From: Lacisediminihabitans profunda
GTDB taxonomy: Bacteria; Actinomycetota; Actinomycetes; Actinomycetales; Microbacteriaceae
Reading direction: 5' to 3'
Assembly (NCBI RefSeq): GCF_008040105.1
Contig: NZ_VRMG01000010.1
Coordinates: 95,934-159,933 of the forward strand
Length of the DNA stretch: 64,000 nucleotides
The notes under the pieces were generated by a model, which saw nothing but the letters and a program-made list of their open reading frames with translations, did not search any database and was not told where the DNA came from. Shown here piece by piece: positions 26,359 to 34,258 of this stretch (positions are counted from its first letter, which is position 1; each line of letters begins with the position of its first letter). Made by a program: the position numbers and the translations under genes.

Positions 26359-27143
26359 CGTAAAGTGCTGGTCAGGTAGCGATTCTCACGTATTGACGCG
26401 GTGCGGGTCCGCACCGCGGGGAAGCTCCCTGCCTGAAGTTCGTGAACTGGCCTACTCGGCGATGCCCGCTTCGAGGTTCTTCTCGGCAGCCCTAGCGTTG
26501 TGCCTTCCACTGCGTGCTCCCACGCCACTGGTGTAGAGGTCCCCGCTTCGCTCGTTTCCTATCATCTCGTCGCGCACCTGCGTTTCTGAGATGATCCTGC
26601 TCAGGTTCGGCTACCGCCGGGATGAGGCGGTCCGCTGAGTTCCGTCCCGTTCGAATCCGGGGAGGTCCTGCCGTTTTGCGGCGAGAACGACGATGCCTTG
26701 CGCAGCTGAGGATGAGGCCGACCGTCGCAAACGTTGGAAGTTGCCACCCTCCGAGACTAGAAAATATTTCACCTATTGCACATTTAGTCCCCGGCTGATT
26801 GGATTACGAGCTATGGTCGCATTCCGCGATCGAAGTCGCTGTTCCGTCGCTTACCCGCATCCGGTTCAGCCCGAGTGGAAGACCGTCGTCGCTGACGGTC
26901 ACTGCGCTATCGAGTTTTCTCCTTACCCCGATCGCCTCGACGCGCAGCCCAACAGCCGTTCCCGCCAGGGTGCGGCTGCGCAAGAAGCAGAGTGATGTCA
27001 CCCGATTTCCGCTCCGCAAAACCCTGACGATCACACCGGTAATCGTCGCGCCCTCGAAAACCTCTCGCAGGTCTCTTTGGCAACCCCGAAATGAGCGATG
27101 CTGCCCGCCCGGGTGATGTCGCGCGCTCCGACACAGAAAGAAA
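26359..27143. other. 785-bp gene-free, structured region downstream of tRNA-Val
   Basis: No convincing gene. A perfect 10-bp hairpin (CGCGGTGCGG/CCGCACCGCG, 26397-26418) follows the tRNA. Between 26561 and 26662 three further stem-loops stand in a row: ATCATCTC/GAGATGAT; nested CTCAG/CTGAG plus ACCGCC/GGCGGT; and a T-arm-like CCCG-TTCGAATC-CGGG. The part from about 26740 to 26860 is visibly AT-richer than the rest of the window. This could be a structured RNA, a tRNA remnant or decayed mobile DNA. Confidence 0.5.
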
Positions 27144-27821
27144 ATGATGCCCAAGAACTTCAAGGTCAAAGCCCTCTCCATTGCTGCCTCCGTCGCCCTC
27201 CTCGGCGGCACCGCGTTCCTCGCCTCCGGCGCGACCGGTGCCTACTTCAGCGACACCCACTCCGGAAACATCTCCGGCACCGTCGGCAACATCCACGTCA
27301 CCCCGTTCGGTGGTGGCGGTGCGAACGGCACCGACCTCGCGTTCTCGAACCTGCTCCCCGGGGTGGCGCAGACGGTCAAGCTGAACTACACGAACACCGG
27401 ATCCGACCCGCAGGATGTTTACATCGTGTTCAACAATGCGACCGCGCTCGGCGCACTGAACGACCTCGGGCACTACGGCGAGGCGCACCTGTCCGCTAAC
27501 GGCGTCGCGCTCTTCGACTCCGCGAACCTCAAGGACACCGCCGGTAGTTGCGGGGCATTCAGCCCGACCGGCTGCTGGCCGTTGAAGGCGCAGTACCTCC
27601 TCACCAGCAACCTCCCCGCCGGAGCGACCGGTGACGTCTCGTTCAGCTTCAACTACGCCGGCAAGCTGAAGGGCCAGGCTCCGGCCGGTGCCCCCGCCGC
27701 AGCATGGAACACCTACCCGGCAGCGGATGGCCAGGCCGTCGTCAACCCCGCTGACGGCACCGGCTCGGGCCTCCCGTACCAGATCGTTGCCACCCAGCAC
27801 GGCATCACCCCCGGCAACTGA
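27144..27821 (+). CDS. TasA/camelysin-like secreted protein
   Basis: A 225-residue exported protein. A signal segment (about residues 8-32) ends in the motif SGATGAYFSDTHSG, the pattern of TasA/CalY-type proteins processed by SipW signal peptidases. The mature part is a Gly/Asn/Thr-rich beta-sandwich-like domain with two nearby cysteines (GSCGAFSPTGCW) that may form a disulphide. In Bacillus these proteins form fibres of the biofilm matrix; here a surface or fibre role is inferred. The next gene encodes a SipW-type peptidase, separated by a strong hairpin, as expected if much more substrate than peptidase is made. Confidence 0.78.
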   Translation: MMPKNFKVKALSIAASVALLGGTAFLASGATGAYFSDTHSGNISGTVGNIHVTPFGGGGANGTDLAFSNLLPGVAQTVKLNYTNTGSDPQDVYIVFNNATALGALNDLGHYGEAHLSANGVALFDSANLKDTAGSCGAFSPTGCWPLKAQYLLTSNLPAGATGDVSFSFNYAGKLKGQAPAGAPAAAWNTYPAADGQAVVNPADGTGSGLPYQIVATQHGITPGN

Positions 27822-27829
27822 TCGAACTT

Positions 27830-27874
27830 GCGGATGCCGCGGCGAGCTGGTTACCTGCCGCGGCATCCGCTTCT
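27830..27874 (+). terminator. Intercistronic hairpin between tasA-like and sipW-like genes
   Basis: A perfect 14-bp inverted repeat, GCGGATGCCGCGGC/GCCGCGGCATCCGC, with a 13-nt loop and a weak TTCT tail. It probably acts as a partial terminator or mRNA 3' stabiliser so that the downstream peptidase gene is expressed at a lower level. Confidence 0.7.
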
Positions 27875-27898
27875 CCACGACACAGGGAAGGTATCGAT

Positions 27899-28546
27899 AT
27901 GACGCGACGAAAGATCATCGCGCTAATCGTCGGCGCAGCTGTCGTCCTCACAGCGTTCCTCGTCGTCGTGTCCGGGATTCTGCCGTACCGAGTGTTCATC
28001 GTCCATACCGGATCGATGGAACCTACCATCTCCTCACGAAGCGCGGTCATCGTCCAACGGCACGTCTACCGGGTCGGTCAGCCGATCTCCTTCTACGAGC
28101 AGGGCGGTGTGGTCACCCACCGTCTCGCCCGGGTGAACTCCGACGGGACAGCGGTTACCAAGGGGGACGCGAACACGACCGCGGACCCGTGGACGATCAA
28201 GACCAGTTCGATCATCGGCGGTGTCGTCGCCGCCCCTCCCGAGCTCGGCTACTGGCTCGTGTACCTGAAGAACCCGTTCGGGCTGATGTCCATCCTGCTC
28301 TGCGTGGTCGTCTGCTGGCAGCTGCTCTCCCTCGGCGAGCACGAGTACGCCCCGGACGACACTCCAGCGAAACGTCGCTTCTGGCGCCGATCTTCGGTCA
28401 GTGAGCATGCCGCGGCGGACAGTACCGAGACGGAAGCCTGGCGCACGAGTCGGCGAGTTCGTGAGGCACCCGGCCTACACCGATTGGTGAGCTCCCACGG
28501 TCAATGCTGCAAGCTTCGTCTCACCGATCGGTTCCTCGGGGAGTAG
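27899..28546 (+). CDS. Signal peptidase I, SipW/eukaryotic-type (Ser-His)
   Basis: Membrane-bound signal peptidase of 215 residues. One N-terminal helix (about residues 5-28) is followed by the nucleophile Ser39 in VHTGSMEPTI. His74 in GVVTHRL occupies the place of the usual catalytic Lys, the hallmark of the SipW/ER type. The GDANTTADPW motif completes the site. A second helix (about residues 115-140) is near the C-terminus. It most likely processes the upstream TasA-like protein. The last 24 codons overlap the convergent arsA gene and are low in typical features, so the C-terminus may have been altered by rearrangement. Confidence 0.85.
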   Translation: MTRRKIIALIVGAAVVLTAFLVVVSGILPYRVFIVHTGSMEPTISSRSAVIVQRHVYRVGQPISFYEQGGVVTHRLARVNSDGTAVTKGDANTTADPWTIKTSSIIGGVVAAPPELGYWLVYLKNPFGLMSILLCVVVCWQLLSLGEHEYAPDDTPAKRRFWRRSSVSEHAAADSTETEAWRTSRRVREAPGLHRLVSSHGQCCKLRLTDRFLGE

Positions 28547-30232
28547 TGGCACGATAGCCACTCGCGAAGTAAGTGCTCGCACTCGGGCGATCTGCTCGAC
28601 CTCATTCGCCGCGCGCTGGCGCAAGAATGGCGAGTCCGGGTGAGCGGCAGCGATCGAGTTGTTGACCACCCACGCCCAGGGACGGATGCCCGCCCGGTCC
28701 AGGTCCTGCTGCAGCCCTTCGGCTTCGAGCACCGGGGTCGTCTCGGCCAGGGTGACGAGGATCACCTTCGTCTGCTCGGGATCCTGTAGCCGCATCAGCG
28801 GCGTGACGAATGGCAGGTTGTCGCCGATCTGACGCGCGACCTCGCGGTGGTACGACCCGGTGGCGTCCAGAAGCAGGAGGGTGTGGCCGGTGGGTGCGGT
28901 GTCGATCACCACGAACCGGTGCCTCGATTCGTGTACCGCGTGGGAGAACTGCTGAAAGACCGCGACCTCTTCGGTGCACGGGGACAGGAGGTCCTCGGCG
29001 AGGGCGGCTCGGCCGTTGTCGTCCAGGCCCTTGCCCTTTGTGGCCATGACGTGGTCACGGTAAAGCCGGGTCGCATCCTCCGGGTCGATGCGGGATACGG
29101 TGAGGCCGGGAACAATTCCGTGAAGAGTCTCGGTGAGGTGGGCCGCGGGGTCGGTGGTGGTGAGGTGTACCTCGTGTCCGCGTTCGGCGAGGGCGACGGC
29201 GACCGCCGCGGCGATGGTGGTCTTGCCGACACCACCCTTGCCCATGCACAGGATGAGACCGTGGTCGTCCTTCTCCAACTCATCGATGAGGGCGGCCAGG
29301 GGCGCGTCGGCGGTCTCTTCGGTGATCGCATCGTCCGTTGGCACCGGTGAACCGGTCGTGAACAGGGTGCGGAGCGCGGCGATGCCGACCATGTTGCCGG
29401 TCTTCAGTTCCAGGGTGTCCCGTGGCAGGGTCGCGATAGAGGTCGGGATGGTGGAGAGTGCGGCGCTCTCTCGATTCCGCACGGCGGTGGCGATCGCCTC
29501 GTCGCCGGCGGTCACGGGCAGTACCCCGTTGATCACGACGTAGCCGCCGCGGATCCCGATCTCGGTCAGCTCGGCAAAGGTGCGGTCTATCTCGATGAGC
29601 GAGGATGTCTGGGCGCGGCTGACGAGCACCAGCCGGGTGCGATTCGGGTCGGTGAGTTCTCTGACGGCGTTCGCGTAGACCGTCCTGTGCTTCTCCAGTC
29701 CCGCCATCGGTCCGAGGCAGGAGGCGTCGCCCTTGCCAGTGGATAGGAATTCCGTCCACGACCCGGGCAGCTGCAGCAGCCGGATGGTGTGCCCGGTCGG
29801 GGCTGTGTCGAAGACGATGTGGTCGTAGTGGCCGTAGGCGACGGTGTCGGTGAGGAGGTTCGTGAATTCATCGAACGACGCGATCTCGGTGGTGCACGAG
29901 CCGGAGAGGCTCTCTGTGATGCCGGCGATCTCGCTGTCGGGCAACAGGCCTCGCACGGGTGCGATGATCCGTTCCCGGTAGGCCTCGGCGGCCTGCTCCG
30001 GATCGATCTCCAGGGCCGACAGTCCGGGAACTCCGGGTATCTCCGTGATCGTGTTGCCGATCGTGATGTCGAAGACCTGCCCGATGTTGGACGCCGGGTC
30101 CGTGCTCACCAGCAGCACTCGCTTGCCGCGGCCGGCGAGCTCGAGTGCGGTGGCGCAGGCGACCGAGGTCTTGCCGACGCCTCCCTTGCCGGTGAAGAAG
30201 AGGAACCGGGGTGGGTCTTCGAGGAATCTCAT
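28475..30232 (-). CDS. arsA: Arsenite-efflux ATPase subunit
   Basis: A 585-residue tandem ATPase that drives arsenite/antimonite extrusion when bound to an ArsB-type channel. Two homologous halves carry P-loops GKGGVGKTS (residues 15-23) and GKGGVGKTT (about residue 330) and two DTAPTGHT signature motifs (about residues 142 and 450). The metalloid-site cysteines fall at residues 113 and 172, exactly as in the E. coli enzyme, with a third in LLSPCTEEVAVF of the second half. It follows arsD by seven bases. No permease gene is adjacent, so its membrane partner must be encoded elsewhere or be lost. Confidence 0.94.
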   Translation of the reverse strand: MRFLEDPPRFLFFTGKGGVGKTSVACATALELAGRGKRVLLVSTDPASNIGQVFDITIGNTITEIPGVPGLSALEIDPEQAAEAYRERIIAPVRGLLPDSEIAGITESLSGSCTTEIASFDEFTNLLTDTVAYGHYDHIVFDTAPTGHTIRLLQLPGSWTEFLSTGKGDASCLGPMAGLEKHRTVYANAVRELTDPNRTRLVLVSRAQTSSLIEIDRTFAELTEIGIRGGYVVINGVLPVTAGDEAIATAVRNRESAALSTIPTSIATLPRDTLELKTGNMVGIAALRTLFTTGSPVPTDDAITEETADAPLAALIDELEKDDHGLILCMGKGGVGKTTIAAAVAVALAERGHEVHLTTTDPAAHLTETLHGIVPGLTVSRIDPEDATRLYRDHVMATKGKGLDDNGRAALAEDLLSPCTEEVAVFQQFSHAVHESRHRFVVIDTAPTGHTLLLLDATGSYHREVARQIGDNLPFVTPLMRLQDPEQTKVILVTLAETTPVLEAEGLQQDLDRAGIRPWAWVVNNSIAAAHPDSPFLRQRAANEVEQIARVRALTSRVAIVPLLPEEPIGETKLAALTVGAHQSV

Positions 30233-30239
30233 GGTCGTC

Positions 30240-30632
30240 TCAGCAGCATCCGGTGCCGCCGCAGCACCCCCCGGTCGCCTTCTCTGTCAGCCCGAGTTCG
30301 AGTCGCTGCGTGGGAGCGGCGTCAGGGGCGCGCAGGCCCGCGAACTTCAGCAGGGCCTCTTTCGTCGGATAGGCACCGATGGAGACGGTGACACCGTCGA
30401 CGACGGTCAGCGGCAGTCCTTTGGACCCGACGGTGTGCATGAAGGCGCGCACCGTTTCGTCGCTCGTGAACGCGGTCGGGTCACTGGCCAGGTTGTGGCG
30501 CGTGATGTCGGCACCCAGTTCCTGGAGGCTGCGAATGTCGGCGGTGACGGTCACGAGCGACTGGTCGAGGTCGACGCCGCAGACGCCGGTGTCGCAGCAG
30601 AGGGCGGGTTCGTAGATGCGGATCGTGGGCAT
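30240..30632 (-). CDS. arsD: Arsenical metallochaperone
   Basis: A 130-residue thioredoxin-fold chaperone that hands arsenite to ArsA. The essential cysteines are at positions 12, 13 and 18 (EPALCCDTGVCG), as in characterised ArsD. A C-terminal vicinal pair set, GGCCGGTGCC, is also present. The upstream in-frame extension to 30749 overlaps the arsR coding region, so the ATG at 30632 is used. It is the middle gene of arsR-arsD-arsA. Confidence 0.93.
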   Translation of the reverse strand: MPTIRIYEPALCCDTGVCGVDLDQSLVTVTADIRSLQELGADITRHNLASDPTAFTSDETVRAFMHTVGSKGLPLTVVDGVTVSIGAYPTKEALLKFAGLRAPDAAPTQRLELGLTEKATGGCCGGTGCC

Positions 30633-30648
30633 GGTGTTCTCTTTCTTG

Positions 30649-31038
30649 TCAGGCTGAACAGGGCTGGGTTTCGAGCGTGGCGGGGGCATCCAGATGGATG
30701 GCGACGCCGAGGGCGCGGATCGCCGTGGACTCGACCGCGTAATGCACATTCATGCCGCGGCGCTCCTTGGAGACGAGTCCGGCCTTCTCCAGCGTCTTCA
30801 GGTGATGGCTCACCGTCGGCTCCGACAGCCCGACGGCCGGTGCCAGGTCGCAGGTGCAGGCCTCCTGATTGGGCCGGCTCAGCATGAACGCGATGAGCCG
30901 GAGACGCGCAGGATCAGCCAACGCCTTCAGGCGCACAGCGAGACGCACCGCGTCATCCATGGGAAAGTCCGCGGTCGACGACAGCGGCGCACAGCAGATC
31001 GGCGACACGTCATCCAGGACCGGGAGGGTTTTCGGCAT
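30649..31038 (-). CDS. arsR: ArsR-family metalloid-responsive repressor
   Basis: A 129-residue winged-helix repressor with the arsenite-binding motif EACTCDLAP at the start of the recognition-helix region and LSEPTVSHHLKTLEKAGLV as the DNA-reading helix. Further cysteines in SPICCAPL may add binding sites. An in-frame ATG at 31065 would extend the protein by nine residues but lies within the likely operator, so the ATG at 31038 is preferred. It should repress arsRDA until arsenite is present. Confidence 0.9.
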   Translation of the reverse strand: MPKTLPVLDDVSPICCAPLSSTADFPMDDAVRLAVRLKALADPARLRLIAFMLSRPNQEACTCDLAPAVGLSEPTVSHHLKTLEKAGLVSKERRGMNVHYAVESTAIRALGVAIHLDAPATLETQPCSA

Positions 31039-31053
31039 GATTTCAGTGTCGCA

Positions 31054-31070
31054 GATATTCGACATATATC
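31054..31070. promoter_or_regulatory. Candidate ArsR operator
   Basis: An inverted repeat, GATAT-TCGACAT-ATATC, in an AT-rich pocket immediately upstream of arsR, matching the style of ArsR/SmtB operators. Its position over the start region suggests it overlaps the -10 box of the operon. Confidence 0.55.
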
Positions 31071-31237
31071 AAATAGGTCTGCGCGGTCCTGGCGGTTTGG
31101 CCGGCCTCACAATCGAAAGATTGCGATGGGATTGATCGCAGACGAAGGATGGCTTGGGCTTAGCGCGCTAAGAGTGGCCATCCGGTTGCCCCGCAAACCG
31201 TTCCCAAGTGACACGGCATCGGCACGCCTGGTCATGC

Positions 31238-32086
31238 CTACGCCGGGTTGAGGGTGGCGGTCTCGTCGGCTACTTGCCCGGCCCAGAAGTCGGTAACGAG
31301 GGCGGCGAGTTCGGTGGGGCATTCGAGGGAGGGGAGGGCGCGGGTTCCGGTGAGGACGGCTGTGCGGGAATCCTTCATCGCTGCCGTGGTCTTGGCGCAT
31401 TCGGCGGGACTCCACTCGCCCCGGTCGTCGGTGGCGATCATGAGGGTCGGGCATGTGACGCGTGCCGCGGCCCAGGCCAGGTCCGTCCTGTTGAGAACAC
31501 CGGAATGGACGGTCCGGCTGATGGCCGCTCGGTTGCTTCGGGACATCGGGGCAACGAGCGCGTCGACAGCCTCCGGATCAGTCCGGCGGGTGAGATCGGT
31601 GAACATCCCGTCAAGCAACCCATGGCGCACCGGCCCGCGCATCCCGATGGCGCGGAAGACGGGGAGCAGCATTCCCACCTGCCTTCGCATCGCCGCACTC
31701 GCTGCCTGGACCGGAGTGCTGACCGTGATCAGGCTGCGCACCAGGTCGGGCCGGACCGCGGCCAGCTGCAAGCCGACGTGGCCTCCCCACGCGCTGCCCA
31801 CCCAGTCAACAGGCCCCGGGGTCAACTCCTGTTGGATCTGGGAGACGACCGCGATGGCGCCCTGCGCGCAGCGCTCGATGAAGTCGTCCACCAGCTCGTC
31901 GAGGTCGTCGCTCGCTCCGAAGGACCAACCGTCGACCAGCACCAGGGTGCGTTGCTTCCGCAGATCGTCCACCACACGGTCCCAGCTGCGCGAATCGGTG
32001 AACATGCTGTGCCACAGGACGGCCACCCGGGACGGCCCTGGGACGACCCGGGCGTCGAGCCAACCGAGATCCGTGGCGATGCGCAT
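31238..32086 (-). CDS. Alpha/beta-hydrolase fold protein lacking the nucleophile
   Basis: A 282-residue alpha/beta-hydrolase fold protein. The oxyanion-region HSMFTDSRSW and the nucleophile elbow WVGSAWGGHVGL (residues 95-106) are recognisable. At the elbow position where Ser, Cys or Asp is required (G-x-Nu-x-G) the residue is Ala99. Unless Ser98 substitutes, the classical catalytic triad cannot form, so the protein may be non-hydrolytic (binding or signalling) or in decay. No membrane segment or signal. The substrate is unknown. It stands alone, away from arsR. Confidence 0.75.
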   Translation of the reverse strand: MRIATDLGWLDARVVPGPSRVAVLWHSMFTDSRSWDRVVDDLRKQRTLVLVDGWSFGASDDLDELVDDFIERCAQGAIAVVSQIQQELTPGPVDWVGSAWGGHVGLQLAAVRPDLVRSLITVSTPVQAASAAMRRQVGMLLPVFRAIGMRGPVRHGLLDGMFTDLTRRTDPEAVDALVAPMSRSNRAAISRTVHSGVLNRTDLAWAAARVTCPTLMIATDDRGEWSPAECAKTTAAMKDSRTAVLTGTRALPSLECPTELAALVTDFWAGQVADETATLNPA

Positions 32087-32162
32087 GGCTTGACTGTAGC
32101 TTCAGCAGCGCGAAATTGCTCCCCGGCGAGACGGCCTTCGCCCACCAGGCCGCGGGCGGATT

Positions 32163-32435
32163 GGCCTCAGGAGTGTCGGGCTACCCTTCCCGAACGATGG
32201 AACGCTGACACCCAGAGGCGTGTTCTTCCGTTCCGAGAACGTCGACCGGGTTACCCCGTTGGGGTGGGACCAGACGCACGATGCAGGCATCCGCACCGTC
32301 GTCGACCTCCGCCAAGAAGGCGGACGCAGGACGGCCAGCCGCGCCCCCGCTGGTTGACAACCTTAAGCGTCGATCTGGACGGTCTCGACAATGCCGAATT
32401 CTGGAAGGAATTCTGGAGCAACGGCCTCGCATTTC
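32163..32435 (+). pseudogene. Tyrosine-protein phosphatase remnant
   Basis: Translation of 32163-32357 gives a recognisable piece of the actinobacterial protein-tyrosine phosphatase family: DGTLTPRGVFFRSENVDRVT followed by DAGIRTVVDLRQEG, then a stop at 32357. The continuation lies one frame back (from about 32354): TLSVDLDGLDNAEFWKEFW, a typical second block. After that similarity fades. Neither the N-terminal NFRD region nor the catalytic HCxxGKDR loop is found. This is therefore a truncated, frameshifted relic, consistent with a region that has undergone insertions and deletions. Confidence 0.7.
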
Positions 32436-32568
32436 GCGTAGCGCTTCTCCTCAGAAACATGATCGGCAGACTGCTCCATTGGATCGAGCGGGCCGAGATC
32501 TGCCGCGCTTGCCGTTCCGCTAGAGAACTCGAAGGCGGCTGGTGAGTCCCTTGCTCGCCACTCTTGCG

Positions 32569-32901
32569 TCAGTCCGCGCGACGCTTCGCCAACGCGACGC
32601 CTATTCCCGCCGCCACCACGATCAGGCCGAGCGCAACGACCAGCATGCCCATCCAGAAAACGGTGTAGTCGGGCGGCACGTAGTGGGCAGACGACGGGTC
32701 AAAGGTCAATACGAGCGGCTTTGAGGCGTCGACGCCAATGAGCCGTGTTGCTTGGGACGCGGCGTAGGAAGCGCGGTCGGCGAATTGCTTCGCGACCAGC
32801 CCTCCGAGTAGGCCGGCTGTCACCAGGAGCACACCCCACCGCACAAGGAGGGCGGCCCACGAGAACAAACGAGGGGTCACGCCGGGCCGAGCATCGGTCA
32901 T
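32569..32901 (-). CDS. Hypothetical membrane protein, two helices
   Basis: A 110-residue protein with two membrane helices (about residues 14-38 and 80-103) separated by an about 40-residue loop. The start MTDARPGVTPRLF at 32901 is chosen because the upstream extension adds only hydrophobic residues with poor codon usage. I do not recognise a family. It has no obvious operon partner: the hydrolase gene lies 480 bp downstream with the phosphatase relic between, and the P-loop kinase gene is divergent. Confidence 0.6.
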   Translation of the reverse strand: MTDARPGVTPRLFSWAALLVRWGVLLVTAGLLGGLVAKQFADRASYAASQATRLIGVDASKPLVLTFDPSSAHYVPPDYTVFWMGMLVVALGLIVVAAGIGVALAKRRAD

Positions 32902-33072
32902 GGCAACAAGAATAATGCTCATGGCGGCGAGCTTGGGCAATTGTTTCTTGGCATGGACCCCTCTAATGACTTGATCCCCTTGGCCTGACGGGGGCGACGG
33001 TGCGAATATAGATAGTTTGCGGGCTCCCTGATCGCGGGCTGGCCAAGTGCAGATCGCCGCTAGCGTTGTGTG

Positions 33073-33606
33073 GTGACCAATCCACCGTTACGTCCTGTGC
33101 TTGTCGTTCTTCGCGGCAACTCCGCGTCGGGTAAATCCACGGTTGCTCGGGGCGTCCAAGGCAGGTTCACCTCCGGCGATTGCGCGCTGATTGAACAGGA
33201 TCACTTCCGTCGAGCGGTGTTGCGTGAGCGGGATGTCGTGGGCGCGCTCAACATCGACCTCATGGAGCAGGCCGCGTCGACCTGCCTTGAGCGGGGCCTG
33301 GTCGTCATCGTCGAGGGCATTCTGAACGCTGCGCGGTACGAATCGATGCTTCATCGACTCAGTGCGAAGACTCCGCGAGCGAGCCTTTTCTACGCCTACG
33401 ATCTCAGCCTCGCAGAGACCTCGCGTCGACATGTCACCCGGGCGAAGTCAGTCTCGTTTGGCAGTGCGGAGATGGGGGAGTGGTATCACGGCTGGCAGCC
33501 GTTAGCCTTTGTCTCTGAAGTGCGTATCGATTCGTCCTGGACCGAGAACGAGGCGATCGATCGAATTGCGGCTGATATTGCGGCTGCGCGAGCAACCGGT
33601 CGCTAG
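33073..33606 (+). CDS. P-loop kinase-like protein (AAA_33/zeta-like fold)
   Basis: A 177-residue soluble NTP-binding protein. Walker A is GNSASGKST (about residues 14-22), with EQDHFRR and a Walker B-like VVIVEGIL (about residues 76-83), plus a lid with conserved Arg residues (SRRHVTRAK). This layout is that of small-molecule or nucleotide kinases and of zeta-toxin-like enzymes; no antitoxin gene is adjacent, so a resistance-type kinase is equally possible. A TAGCGT box stands six bases before the GTG at 33073, typical of a leaderless message; a GTG one codon upstream is also possible. Confidence 0.75.
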   Translation: MTNPPLRPVLVVLRGNSASGKSTVARGVQGRFTSGDCALIEQDHFRRAVLRERDVVGALNIDLMEQAASTCLERGLVVIVEGILNAARYESMLHRLSAKTPRASLFYAYDLSLAETSRRHVTRAKSVSFGSAEMGEWYHGWQPLAFVSEVRIDSSWTENEAIDRIAADIAAARATGR

Positions 33607-33669
33607 CCTTCTCATATGATCCGCAGGAGTTCCATGTCAGGCATGCTGAAGGTGTGACAGGGTTCTCGT

Positions 33670-34065
33670 ATGGGTCTCGGATCGAAGCTCCGCATCGGCT
33701 GGCTGTACACGATCAACCACAGCCTGAACCGACTTACCGGCCGCTGGGCCCGCCAAGGCAGCGAGCACTTCTCGATTGTGCGCACTGTGGGCCGCAAGAG
33801 TGGCAAGACTTTCGAGACACCGATCATCGTGCGGCCGATTGAGGGTGGCTTCGTCTGCGAGCTCACCTACGGTCCCGAGGTCAACTGGTATCGGAATCTG
33901 GTCGCGGCCAATGGCGGCGAGATAGTGCACAACGGCGTGACCACCAAGATCGTCGGGCTGGAACCAATGACGACCGCCGAGGGTATAGCCGCGTTCACCC
34001 CGTTCCAACGGCGTGTGCTCAGGATGCTCAAACGCACCCATTTCGTGAAGCTCATTGCTGCCTAA
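33670..34065 (+). CDS. Ddn-like deazaflavin-dependent nitroreductase family protein
   Basis: A 131-residue split-barrel protein of the F420/flavin-dependent Ddn family. The family motif VGRKSGKTFETPIIV (about residues 40-54), the Trp/Tyr-rich GPEVNWYRNLVAANG and the C-terminal FTPFQRRVLRMLKRTHFV are clear. It probably reduces a quinone or lipid-soluble substrate at the membrane using reduced F420. No cofactor genes are nearby. The ATG at 33670 follows a weak ribosome-binding site. It is monocistronic as far as can be seen. Confidence 0.85.
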   Translation: MGLGSKLRIGWLYTINHSLNRLTGRWARQGSEHFSIVRTVGRKSGKTFETPIIVRPIEGGFVCELTYGPEVNWYRNLVAANGGEIVHNGVTTKIVGLEPMTTAEGIAAFTPFQRRVLRMLKRTHFVKLIAA

Positions 34066-34258
34066 GAATCCAGGTGCCGGACCTCTGACAAATGACTCGC
34101 GCGCCGCCGCGGTGTTGCAGTTCTGGGAATTCCCTGGACGCCCTCGATTAACGTGCGAGCCCTTGTCTCATCGGTAGTCGCACTCGTGATGGTCAGCATC
34201 ATTGTGCGGCGCAACCGCCCTGAGCTAATCTGTGGCTCTCGGACTTCACCCTCAGGTC

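Noticed and set aside
26804..27211. 135-codon minus-strand frame in the gap after tRNA-Val
   Set aside because: No domain, no start signal, and it runs into the start of the TasA-like gene.
26907..27878. 323-codon open frame antisense to the TasA-like gene
   Set aside because: It is the mirror of a well-supported secreted protein gene in GC-rich DNA, has no recognisable domain and no ribosome-binding site.
31208..32545. 445-codon plus-strand frame
   Set aside because: Mostly the antisense shadow of the alpha/beta hydrolase; only its last part overlaps the real phosphatase relic.
33073..33606. Zeta-toxin/epsilon-antitoxin system
   Set aside because: The P-loop protein is zeta-like in fold only; no small antitoxin gene is adjacent.
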